Assembly (NCBI RefSeq): GCF_008639165.1
Contig: NZ_CP029197.1
Span: 6,638,001-6,702,000 of the forward strand
Source: Streptomyces venezuelae ATCC 10712
GTDB lineage: Bacteria > Actinomycetota > Actinomycetes > Streptomycetales > Streptomycetaceae
Reading direction: 5' to 3'
Length of the DNA stretch: 64,000 bases
How positions within the stretch are numbered: position 1 is the first letter of the stretch; every line of letters starts with the position of its first letter. The translations under genes were made by a program, and so were the position numbers. Shown here piece by piece: positions 33,309 to 41,502 of this stretch. Below the pieces are notes generated by a model, which saw nothing but the letters and a program-made list of their open reading frames with translations, was not told the DNA's origin and did no database searches.

Positions 33309-36266
33309 CTACCCCCGGGTGCCGAGGACGGACGGGGCGGGGGGCGCCGCGAGGAGCCAGCGGACGCCGAGGCCGTCGACGGTCACGGTCGTCCGCACGT
33401 CGCACGTGAACGCGCGGCCGTCGCACAGGTCCAGGAGACGGACCGCCCCCTCGCCCGACAGGAACTCGACGGGCACGGTCACCGCCACCGGCTCCTCCGC
33501 CGTGTTCGCCAGACAGAGGACCGTCTCCGGCCCGTGCGTCCGGAGGAAGCCCAGCACCTCGGGGCGGTCGAAGGAAACGGACTCGAGGCCGCCCTTGGAA
33601 AGAGCGAGATGGGCGTGCCGTATCCGCAGCAGGGCGGCGGTACCCGGCTCGCGGAGCAGCTCGACGGGCAGCGTGGGGCAGCCGGGCAGGCTGAGGAGGA
33701 CGGCTGCCGCGAGTGCGCGCTGGGCCGGGTCCTGAAGCTGCTCGGGCAGCGGGTGCGCCCACTGGGCACCCGGGCGCGCCGCGGCCAGGGCCCGCTGGGC
33801 CCGTCTCAGCCATCCCTCGTACGTACCGAAGCGGTACACGTCCGGTGGGGCCGGCGGGACGATCGCCTCGGCGAGCACGTTCTCCGGCAGCAGGGTCACC
33901 ACGTGGCAGGCGTCCGCGAGCGACAACGCGTCCCTCGGATCGTCGAACGACGCCGGGGTCGGCCATCGGGATTGATTCCGCATCAGGACCCCTTGGCCGT
34001 AACCCTGCAGCAGATGGTGCAGGTCGCGCAGGAGCCGCCGCCCGACCGCGCCTCGCCCGCCGATCCGTACGCCGTCGGCGCCCCGGCCGAGCCACCGGCG
34101 CACCCCGTCGTACAGGCTCGCCCGGGCCACCGCGTCGATCCGCCCGGACTCGTCCCCCGACACGACGAGATCGACGACGAAGCGCACGTCGTGAGCGTGC
34201 GCCGCCTCGATCACGGGGACACTCCCGTCGAGCCCGTCGAAGGCCCCGTCCTCGTCGCCGAGCGGCGGAGGTACGAACGGCCCCACCACCACGCACCGCA
34301 CGCCCGTCCCCGCGATGTCCCTCATCACCTCGGACGGAGCGACGGCCGGACGGCGCCACAGCTCGGACGCGTCGACCTCGGCGAGGACACAGCCGACGAT
34401 CCAGGAGGGGACGTCGGGCGCGCGGCGGTCGGGTTCGCGGTCCAGGGAGACGACGTGACGCCGGCCGTCCTCGGTCCGCAGCTCGACGGGGCCTCCCGAT
34501 CCCGCCACCGTCCAGCCTCCGGGGTGGGCGAACACCCGGTCGGCGGAGAAGTCGACCTGGAGCACGCGGGTCTGCGTCGGGGACCCGGACAGGTCGCAGA
34601 CGAGGACGCGCCCGTCACCGCCCACCGCCGCGACCTGGGTGGCGTCGGCGCCGACGGCGAGGTCGGTGACCTCCCAGGGGGCCTGGCCCACCAGGTTGCC
34701 GAACTCCATGCGCTCGCGTCTCCAGGCGAGCACGGAGCCGTCCCTCCGCGCCGCGACGAGCCAGTTCCCGGCGTGGCAGCCGCTGACGGCGGTGACGCCC
34801 TCGGCGAGGAGCTGACGCGGCCTGTGCGTCCCGCTGAGCCACAGGCGGCCGTGGTCGTCGAGCACGGCCGGCGGCTGGTCCCTGAGGAAGGGCCAGATGG
34901 CGCTCACGCCGCCATCGGCCGGGCGTTCGGGCCCGACCGGCGCGCCCACGTCACAGTGAACGAGCACGCCGTCGGAAAGGATCGCCCACGTCGGCGTCTC
35001 ACCGCCGCCCGGAGGGAACTGGACGCTCACCACCTCTCCGTTGCCGGGGGTGACCCGGGCGCGGCCCGGCTCCGGGACCACCGCGCACTGGTGGACGCTG
35101 TTGCTCTCGATCCAGGCGAGTGTGGTGCCCCGCGCGGACAGGGCGAGCGAACGCCGGGTCGCGCCGCTCGAGGGAGCGGGCACCGTCGAGACCGGCTCGC
35201 CCTCGTGGTCATGGAGCACGATCGTCCCGTCGCGCATCAGGGACGCGATGTACGAAGCTCCCGGCCTCGGCGTACGTTCCGGCCTCGACGCCACGGCCAC
35301 CTCCAGAGCGCGGCCCGGATGGACGACGCTCAAGCCCGGCGTGCCCGAGCGGTGCAGCCGCTGGACCGCGGAGAGGGGCAGCATGACGGTCCGGTCCGCG
35401 GGGAGTTCGACCCGCATGGGCGCGGTCCGAGGCGGCGGTTCGAGGAGGCCTGCGACGTCCAGCCGGACCGTGCGGCCCCCGGAAGCGCGGACCGCCACGG
35501 AGCCCGGTGCGACCGGCCTGCTCAGCACGAGCCCGCCCGACCGGGCGACGACCCCGACGGCGACCTCACGTCGTACGAGCGCCCGGGCGCCTTCGGCGAC
35601 CGCATCGGGGCGCGCGAACGGATCGCGCGGCGGTTCGAGACCCAGCCGTTCCGAGGACGCCACCTGGATGCGCCAGGCGTCGTCGTACCGCAGCACCCCC
35701 TCGGGGAGCCGGGGCAGGTAATGCAGCGCCCACCGCCCCAGGTCGTCCGCCGCGTCGTCCTCCCCGGCGGTGACCGCGAGGAGCATCCGCGCCAGCGCGT
35801 CCCGCACCCGCCGGTGGCCGTCCTCGGCGGGGAAGGAGCCCGCCCAGAGCAGCTCCTCGAACCAGCGCATCAGGGGCGGCGCCTCACGGTGCGCCTCGAC
35901 GGTGAACTCCCGTACCGCCTCCGCGTGTGCGACGGGCCCACGGGCCAGGCGGCGGCGCAGGGCCCCGGACATGACCGGGTCCAGAAGCAGCATCTGGTCG
36001 CCCGCCGCCTCCACCAGCGGCGAGAACCACAGTTCGGCCTCCAGGCCCGCGGTGGAACGGGGCAGGAAGCGCAGCCTCGCCCTGCGCAGGAACGCCCGCT
36101 CGACACCGGCGGCGAGGCAGAGGCACTCGGCGAGCCGGACAACATCGGGCCGCGTCACGGCGAGGTCCTCCAGCGCGGCCTCGGCGTTCCCGCCCGGGTC
36201 CTCGTCGCTCACCGCGCGAACCCAGGACGGGTCTCCCAGGACTCCCGGCATGCCGGCCCGCCGCAT
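33309..36266 (-). CDS. Beta-propeller protein with catalytically dead trehalose-synthase-like (GH13) domain
   Basis: A 985-aa soluble protein starting at ATG 36266, overlapping the vWA gene stop (TGATG). A helical N-terminal domain (1-210) is followed by beta-rich repeats (about 330-615: DGTIVLHDHEGEP, DGRLWLSGTHRP, DGSVLAWRRE, DGRVLVCDLS) typical of a propeller. From about 640 to 960 it resembles trehalose synthase: GADGVRIGGRGAVGRR, LADACHVVTLLPENV, AVLLSLPGCPTLPVELLREP, VLGFLRTHGPETVLCLANTA. The expected nucleophile Asp (in GxDGFRLDA) is Gly at about 736, the acid/base Glu is Asn at about 764, and the third Asp is Leu at about 844. It is likely a glycan- or effector-binding scaffold, not an enzyme. 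Confidence 0.8.
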   Translation of the reverse strand: MRRAGMPGVLGDPSWVRAVSDEDPGGNAEAALEDLAVTRPDVVRLAECLCLAAGVERAFLRRARLRFLPRSTAGLEAELWFSPLVEAAGDQMLLLDPVMSGALRRRLARGPVAHAEAVREFTVEAHREAPPLMRWFEELLWAGSFPAEDGHRRVRDALARMLLAVTAGEDDAADDLGRWALHYLPRLPEGVLRYDDAWRIQVASSERLGLEPPRDPFARPDAVAEGARALVRREVAVGVVARSGGLVLSRPVAPGSVAVRASGGRTVRLDVAGLLEPPPRTAPMRVELPADRTVMLPLSAVQRLHRSGTPGLSVVHPGRALEVAVASRPERTPRPGASYIASLMRDGTIVLHDHEGEPVSTVPAPSSGATRRSLALSARGTTLAWIESNSVHQCAVVPEPGRARVTPGNGEVVSVQFPPGGGETPTWAILSDGVLVHCDVGAPVGPERPADGGVSAIWPFLRDQPPAVLDDHGRLWLSGTHRPRQLLAEGVTAVSGCHAGNWLVAARRDGSVLAWRRERMEFGNLVGQAPWEVTDLAVGADATQVAAVGGDGRVLVCDLSGSPTQTRVLQVDFSADRVFAHPGGWTVAGSGGPVELRTEDGRRHVVSLDREPDRRAPDVPSWIVGCVLAEVDASELWRRPAVAPSEVMRDIAGTGVRCVVVGPFVPPPLGDEDGAFDGLDGSVPVIEAAHAHDVRFVVDLVVSGDESGRIDAVARASLYDGVRRWLGRGADGVRIGGRGAVGRRLLRDLHHLLQGYGQGVLMRNQSRWPTPASFDDPRDALSLADACHVVTLLPENVLAEAIVPPAPPDVYRFGTYEGWLRRAQRALAAARPGAQWAHPLPEQLQDPAQRALAAAVLLSLPGCPTLPVELLREPGTAALLRIRHAHLALSKGGLESVSFDRPEVLGFLRTHGPETVLCLANTAEEPVAVTVPVEFLSGEGAVRLLDLCDGRAFTCDVRTTVTVDGLGVRWLLAAPPAPSVLGTRG

Positions 36267-37390
36267 CACACCCCCTCCAGCGCCCGTCGCACCCGCGAGG
36301 TCGCGTCGTGCGCGTGCCGCAGCGAAATCCGGTGGTCCAAGGGGATGAACGCCACGACGCGACGTAACGCGAGTGAGTAGTCGGCGGCCTGATAAGGCGT
36401 CACACAGACCACCGGGCACCCGGCGTGGACCACGGAATCGACGAACGCACGCCACTCGTCCGGCCCCGCGACGGCCCCCGAGGCGAACGCAGGCCGCATC
36501 CTGCCCAGGTCGGAGAAGAGGACCACCGGGGTTCCCGGCGCGGGCGGCCGGTAGGCGGCACGGACCCGCGGATCGTCGCGCACCACGCCCCGCCCGGGCG
36601 TGCCGCGGAAGCGCAGCACCTCGACCCGGTCCCGTCCGGCGACGCTGCCGGCCAGCTCGCCCAGCCACGCCCGGTCGTCCCGGAACGGGGCCATCGCCCT
36701 GCCGTGGTCCAGAAGGAGCTGGGCGCCGCGCCGGGTGGTGAGCCGGCGGCGCAGCGGAAGCGACCGCAGCACCTCCTGGCGCGCCACCTTGCGCAGCAGG
36801 GCGGGCTGGTCGCACACCGTGCTCTCGGTCGTGGTGGCCACGGCGGCGAACATCACGCCCCGCTCCCAGTCCCGCTTCCACGGCGGCTCGTGGCGCAGCC
36901 CGGTGGTCACCACCCCGCGCCGCAGGAGCTCCGGGTCGGGCGCCGGGGACGGGCTGCCGTCACGCCGCTCCCCGGCCGTCCCCGGGAGGGGGTCGAGCGC
37001 CGTGAGGGAGAAGTCCACCGGCCGGTCCCCGAGCCTCCTGACGCGCTCCCGGTTGCGGCGGGCCCGCAGATCGGGCCCGCCGGCCAACGGGCGGGTGCGG
37101 GCCGGGCGTACGGCGGCGGGCACGGCCCGGGACGGCGCCTCCCCGCGGCCCTCGGGACGGCCACCCTCGGCGGAGGGGCGTGGCACGGGTGTACGGGGAG
37201 GGGGCGGCGGGCTCGCCGGATCGCCGTACGCCCTCTCCGCGGCCGCCGAGTCCGCCGCCGTCTCCCGTGCCAAGTCCGGCTCCAGACCCAGCAGTCGGGC
37301 CACGGCGGCCATGGTCTCCGCGTCGGCGGGCCGCAGTCCCGCCACCGCGCGCGCGAGATCGCCGAGGAACACCTCGCCGCGCCCGCTCAT
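36266..37390 (-). CDS. Degenerate vWA-like protein of a MoxR-vWA pair
   Basis: A 374-aa soluble protein starting at ATG 37390; a GTG nine bases upstream has poor spacing. After a helical N-terminus (VAGLRPADAETMAAVARLLG) and a long proline/arginine-rich linker, the C-terminal half (about 215-370) reads AQLLLDHGRAMAPFRDDRAW, VVLFSDLGRM and CPVVCVTPYQAADY, matching a von Willebrand factor A fold. The metal-site DxSxS is DHGRA, so metal binding is probably lost. The gene follows and pairs with the MoxR ATPase, as in other such systems. It may couple the ATPase to the propeller protein encoded directly after it. Confidence 0.7.
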   Translation of the reverse strand: MSGRGEVFLGDLARAVAGLRPADAETMAAVARLLGLEPDLARETAADSAAAERAYGDPASPPPPPRTPVPRPSAEGGRPEGRGEAPSRAVPAAVRPARTRPLAGGPDLRARRNRERVRRLGDRPVDFSLTALDPLPGTAGERRDGSPSPAPDPELLRRGVVTTGLRHEPPWKRDWERGVMFAAVATTTESTVCDQPALLRKVARQEVLRSLPLRRRLTTRRGAQLLLDHGRAMAPFRDDRAWLGELAGSVAGRDRVEVLRFRGTPGRGVVRDDPRVRAAYRPPAPGTPVVLFSDLGRMRPAFASGAVAGPDEWRAFVDSVVHAGCPVVCVTPYQAADYSLALRRVVAFIPLDHRISLRHAHDATSRVRRALEGV

Positions 37391-37415
37391 CCGGGGCACA
37401 CCTCCCCGCGCCCGC

Positions 37416-38360
37416 TCATGCGAGGGGCTCCAGCCCTTCACGCCGCTTGTGCAGCGTGATCGTCCGGAGCATGTCCCACTCCTCCGTGCCGGGTGTGACC
37501 CCCAGCTGGTGGCAGGCCTTGAGCGCGTCCAGGAACTCCGCGGTGCTCGGCCCCGCCGCAGGGTCGGTCACGACGTCCCGCAGCGACAGGATGTAGTCGG
37601 CCACCTGACCGGTGAGCTGCTCGTCGTAGTCCTCGCCGAGGTGCGACGCGGCGACCCGCAGCAGATGGCTCCGGGAGGGCGGGCCGAACTCGAAGACGAC
37701 GCAGCGCCGCAGGAACGGCCGCGGCAGCTCACGCTCGTCGTTGGAGGTGATGACGACGAACGGCTCCTGGCCGGGCGCGGCGGAGACCGACTCGCGGTCG
37801 TCCCACGGCATGGGGAACGACAGCGAACCCAGCGGGCCCAGAAGGCTGTTGGGAAGGTCGGGGTCCGCCTTGTCGATCTCGTCGAGCAGGACGACCGACC
37901 GGCGGCCGTTCTCGGGCGCGAAGGCGCGCCAGAGCGGCCCCTGCGCGTAGTAGGCGCCGATGTCGTCGTCGAGCATGTGGGCCTGGGCGTCGTTGAGCCG
38001 CTTCAGGGCGTCGAACCGCCAGAGGAGGTCCTCGGGTTCGGTCCTCGCCGTCACCACATGGGCGTGGTAGTTCCAGCCCAGGACGCGGGCGACGTTCGGG
38101 GCGAGCGAGGACTTGCCGGAGCCCGGCGGGCCGAAGAGGAGCAGCGGACGGCCGGTCTTCAGCGCGACGTTGACGGCCAGGACCACCCGCTCGTCATCGA
38201 AGACGTAGACCTCGTCGTCCGCCGCGTATCCGGCCCCGGAGTCCCCCTCGGCACCCTCGCACCGACCGGTGCGCGCCGTGCCGTCCTGGTAGGCCGCGGG
38301 GTCGAACTCCTTGTCGTACCGCAGCACATGCCCTCCTCCGCCACCGGCCAGTGCGCTCAT
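37416..38360 (-). CDS. MoxR-type AAA+ ATPase
   Basis: A 314-aa cytosolic AAA+ protein. ATG 38360 (MSALAGGGGGHVLRYD) has a weak GGCAG before it. Motifs are intact: Walker A LLFGPPGSGKSS, Walker B SVVLLDEIDKADPDLPNSLL, sensor-1 FVVITSNDERELPRPFLRRC with the arginine finger. The MoxR helix-2 insert is represented by TRTEPEDLLWRFDALKRL. MoxR ATPases act as chaperones with vWA partners, and the next gene encodes one. It lies 22 bp after the NACHT gene. It is a likely switch for the conflict operon. Confidence 0.92.
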   Translation of the reverse strand: MSALAGGGGGHVLRYDKEFDPAAYQDGTARTGRCEGAEGDSGAGYAADDEVYVFDDERVVLAVNVALKTGRPLLLFGPPGSGKSSLAPNVARVLGWNYHAHVVTARTEPEDLLWRFDALKRLNDAQAHMLDDDIGAYYAQGPLWRAFAPENGRRSVVLLDEIDKADPDLPNSLLGPLGSLSFPMPWDDRESVSAAPGQEPFVVITSNDERELPRPFLRRCVVFEFGPPSRSHLLRVAASHLGEDYDEQLTGQVADYILSLRDVVTDPAAGPSTAEFLDALKACHQLGVTPGTEEWDMLRTITLHKRREGLEPLA

Positions 38361-38382
38361 TCTGCCCTGCCCGGGGCCGATG

Positions 38383-40479
38383 TCACTCGCGGATGCGCTG
38401 CCTGCCGAGAACGGCCACCCCGGGCAGCCTCCTGCCGAGCCGGGCGGCGTCGAACGCCGCGTGCACGCGCGGCAGATACAGGGCGCGCAGCCGGGGCGAG
38501 GACGCCAGCGCGGTGATCTGGTCGTCGTCGGGTTCGGCGTCGAGCTGGAGGAACATCACGCCGCTGTTCCGCAGGGACGTCAGGTCGCGGAGGCGGGGGC
38601 ACCTCGTGATGACGAGCGTGCGGAGCTTCGTCAGGGTGGTCAGTGCGCTGAGTTCGGTCAGCAGCGGGTTGTCCTCGATGACCAGGGTGTGCAGGTCCGG
38701 AAGGTCCCAGAGTGCGGGGACGAGCGGGTCGCCGCCGCGGCGGACGGCTCGCCGCGTGTCGCCTTCGGGCGAGCTCTCGCGGGCCGCCGCCCGATCGTCC
38801 CAGGTCTCCAGGGCGAAGGAGGGGAGCGGGGAGCGGGGCCGTACGGGCTGACCGAGGTACGACACGCCCGCCGGGAGAAGGGCGCGATACGCCTCCGCCA
38901 CCTCTCCTCCGATCAGCTCCGCCGTTCGGTGGAGAAGGGGAACGAAGGGGTCGTCGGGCGGGACGTCGTCCGGCCCGGGAAACAGGTCGATGACGCGCGG
39001 CCCGAACTGGGCCAGCTCCACGGCGGCTTGTTCGCTCCGGGGCGGAATGACGGCCGCCCTGATGTCCTCGACCACCTCCCGGATGTCCGGGTCGAGCTCC
39101 GGGACCGCCTCCGCGGCCTGTGCGGCCACCAGCCAGAGCGCCGTCCTGTGCTCGGGCTCGGCGTCGGCGCGGTGCAGGATCGCCCGGATCAGCTCGGCAC
39201 GCTCACGCCGTGCCGCGAGCTCGGCGGCGAGGACGACGGTGTCCCGCCAGTGGGCGTCATGGGCCTGGTCGACCAGTTCGTGAAGCCCCTCCGGGTCCAG
39301 GAACAGCCCCGCGGCCAGGTAGGAGACGAAGATGGGATGGACGAAGGTGATGTCACTCCTGCCGGAGGTCGTGAGCATGCCGCTGCGGCTCAGCAGGCTC
39401 CACAGGACGGCCTCGGCCTCGTCGGAGTCGTCGTACCGGGAGCCGAGCACCACGTGGATCTGGTGCAGGACCTGCTGGTGCGTGGCCCGGCCCGTCCCGT
39501 TGCGCAGGACCGAGAGGGCGATGCCCCGCAGTGCGGCCTTCTGCTGCGCCGCCGAGAGGTTCCGGGCCACCGCCTCGCTCGTCGGGGCGGTGGCTCCGGC
39601 CTCACGTGACGGCTCCGGGGAGGGCAGGAGCGTCTCGCAGAGCGCGCTGCGGCTGATCGGCAGGCGCCCGTGGCTCCCTTCGAACAGCGCGCAGACCGCC
39701 CCGCACATGACCGGGGTGGTCATGAGTTCCCGCAGCCCCGCGCTGGTCTCCACGGCCCGCAGGAGGGCGTCCCACCGCTCGGCGGGCACGCGGTCGTCGG
39801 CCTTGGGCCACTCGCGGACGAACCTGCGGACGTCGGCGAACTCCATCGCACCGATCCGGAACTCGGCGAAGCCCAGGGATTCCAGCCACGGGGCGCTGCC
39901 GGGTTCCGCTCCCGCCGTCACCAGGCACGCGAGGGAGGGGTACAGCGAGAGCAGGTGTCTCAGCCACTCCCGCACCCGCTCCTGCACATCCCGAGGAACC
40001 TCGTCGAGGCCGTCGACGAGCACCATGCCCCGGCCGGAGTCCAGGAGGCGCTCGCACCACCCGTCCGGCGGCTCGGGCACCGGTCGCTCTTGGCCGTTTC
40101 CCTGGAGGAGGTCCGCCGGCCGTGGCAGCTCCCGCCCCCTGCCGAAGTCCTGTACGCGGATGAGGAAGGGCACGCGCGCGCCCGCCGACGTGTTCTGCCC
40201 GTGACGGATTCCGTACGCCGCCTCGACGGCGAGGCGGTGGATGTACGTCGTCCTGCCCGACGCGGCGTCCCCCCGCAGCACCACGCGCCCGCCCTCGGCG
40301 AGGGCATCGACGATATCGGTCACGGATGCGTCGGAGGGCGAGGCGAACACGGAGAGCGACGGGGACGGGTCGGTCCGCTCGAACCCCGGCCGGTGCGCCA
40401 GGAGGAAGTCGGCGTACACCCGCTCGAACGCCATGTCACGCGAAGCCTCGCTCCACGGCTCCGCCTCGTCCGCCGCCAT
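38383..40479 (-). CDS. NACHT NTPase with leucine-rich C-terminus
   Basis: A 698-aa STAND-type protein. The start ATG 40479 overlaps the stop of the upstream gene (TGATG). The P-loop GDAASGRTT (71-79) has Arg where Lys is expected; Walker B is GMVLVDGLDEVP (151-162) with the paired acids of NACHT. Then come the NACHT helical domains (GLRELMTTPVMCGAVCALF, ITFVHPIFVSYLAAGLFLD). The tail (about 590-690) has leucine-rich repeats: LPDLHTLVIEDNPLLTELS, TKLRTLVITRCPRLRDLTS. No effector domain is fused; the adjoining 4-TM or TIR protein may act as one. Confidence 0.85.
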   Translation of the reverse strand: MAADEAEPWSEASRDMAFERVYADFLLAHRPGFERTDPSPSLSVFASPSDASVTDIVDALAEGGRVVLRGDAASGRTTYIHRLAVEAAYGIRHGQNTSAGARVPFLIRVQDFGRGRELPRPADLLQGNGQERPVPEPPDGWCERLLDSGRGMVLVDGLDEVPRDVQERVREWLRHLLSLYPSLACLVTAGAEPGSAPWLESLGFAEFRIGAMEFADVRRFVREWPKADDRVPAERWDALLRAVETSAGLRELMTTPVMCGAVCALFEGSHGRLPISRSALCETLLPSPEPSREAGATAPTSEAVARNLSAAQQKAALRGIALSVLRNGTGRATHQQVLHQIHVVLGSRYDDSDEAEAVLWSLLSRSGMLTTSGRSDITFVHPIFVSYLAAGLFLDPEGLHELVDQAHDAHWRDTVVLAAELAARRERAELIRAILHRADAEPEHRTALWLVAAQAAEAVPELDPDIREVVEDIRAAVIPPRSEQAAVELAQFGPRVIDLFPGPDDVPPDDPFVPLLHRTAELIGGEVAEAYRALLPAGVSYLGQPVRPRSPLPSFALETWDDRAAARESSPEGDTRRAVRRGGDPLVPALWDLPDLHTLVIEDNPLLTELSALTTLTKLRTLVITRCPRLRDLTSLRNSGVMFLQLDAEPDDDQITALASSPRLRALYLPRVHAAFDAARLGRRLPGVAVLGRQRIRE

Positions 40480-41369
40480 CAGCCCACGGTCCAGCGGATC
40501 ATCCACGCCTCGTTCTGGATGGAGATGACGTGCTCGCACTGGGACACGAAGGCCCCGGTGCCTTCGCCGTCGGCCGGGCGCGCGGTCGTCCACCGGTCCA
40601 GGAGCTGCTGCAACTCCTCGGCCGTACGCAGGAATTCGAGGTGCTGGTAGGTGTACCGCTGGGCTATGGCGTGCGCGGTCACCGCGATGGACACCGAGGC
40701 GATCACCGCGGCCCAGGCGGCGAGCCCGCCGATCGTGAAGGCGCCGGCGGCCGCCGCCAGCAGGGCGCCCAGCGCTCCGAACCCGAGCTCGACCCGGCCG
40801 AACCGCTCGACCCTGCGCTGCATCCAGGCGGCCTTGGGCCGGTAGTACGTGTCGATCTGGCGGCGCAGCCGCTGCTCGACGTAGCTGTCCATGTCGACGA
40901 CGGGCGGCAGGGGGCGCGCCACGGGGGAGACCCCCGCCGTGTGCCGTACGAGGTCGGTGGCGTCGCCGCGGAAGCGGCGCGCCCGGTCGGCGAGGACCGT
41001 CGGGGCGCTCGCCCGGTCCGCGTAGGGGCCGACGCCGGCGAGGCAGCTGTAGATCTCCCCCTTGAGCGCCTCGGACACGGCCCGCGTCCTGATCCAGTCG
41101 CTCGTCCGGGCGGCGCCGCCCCGCTGGGCGAGCAGGGGCGACATCCCGGCGGCGAGGGCGGCGACGAAGGCCAGTGCCGTGCCGGCCCAGGCGCTCCGGT
41201 CCATCACCTGCGAGGCGGCCGTCGCCAGCACGGCCGCCGTGACCGCCAGCGCGAGGGCCCGCGAACGCGCCGTCTCGACCGACTTCTTGAGCCGGTTCGC
41301 GCTCTGGGACCAGACGCTCTGCTGGTCCCACACCTGCTGGATCGTCGCTTGTTCCTGCGTCACTGTCAC
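40479..41369 (-). CDS. Four-helix membrane protein (DUF4231/SLATT-like), first gene of the conflict operon
   Basis: A protein of about 296 aa with two helix pairs (about 39-82 and 195-240: ALALAVTAAVLATAAS, AGTALAFVAALAAGMS; GFGALGALLAAAAGAFTIGG, AAWAAVIASVSIAVTAHAIA). The intervening region is long and helical (DTYYRPKAAWMQRRVERFGR), as in DUF4231 or SLATT-type proteins that form membrane effectors in bacterial conflict systems. The start is uncertain: GTG 41369 (VTVTQEQATIQQVW) is chosen, without a clear ribosome site and possibly leaderless; a TTG at 41444 is possible. It ends overlapping the NACHT gene start. Pore formation is inference. Confidence 0.7.
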   Translation of the reverse strand: MTVTQEQATIQQVWDQQSVWSQSANRLKKSVETARSRALALAVTAAVLATAASQVMDRSAWAGTALAFVAALAAGMSPLLAQRGGAARTSDWIRTRAVSEALKGEIYSCLAGVGPYADRASAPTVLADRARRFRGDATDLVRHTAGVSPVARPLPPVVDMDSYVEQRLRRQIDTYYRPKAAWMQRRVERFGRVELGFGALGALLAAAAGAFTIGGLAAWAAVIASVSIAVTAHAIAQRYTYQHLEFLRTAEELQQLLDRWTTARPADGEGTGAFVSQCEHVISIQNEAWMIRWTVG

Positions 41370-41502
41370 AGGGAGATTCTGGACGTTGCCGACGCCGGAC
41401 GAAACTCCGCTTCCGCAAGGAGAGTTGACCGATGGGGAGTTCAAAACGGTCGGAAGTGTCTACCCTGGGACAGGCGATGCCCGTGGGGGGACGGAGTCAC
41501 GA

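Noticed and set aside
33534..36380. 948-codon plus-strand frame opposite the propeller gene
   Set aside because: Shadow frame with no ribosome site or recognisable domain.
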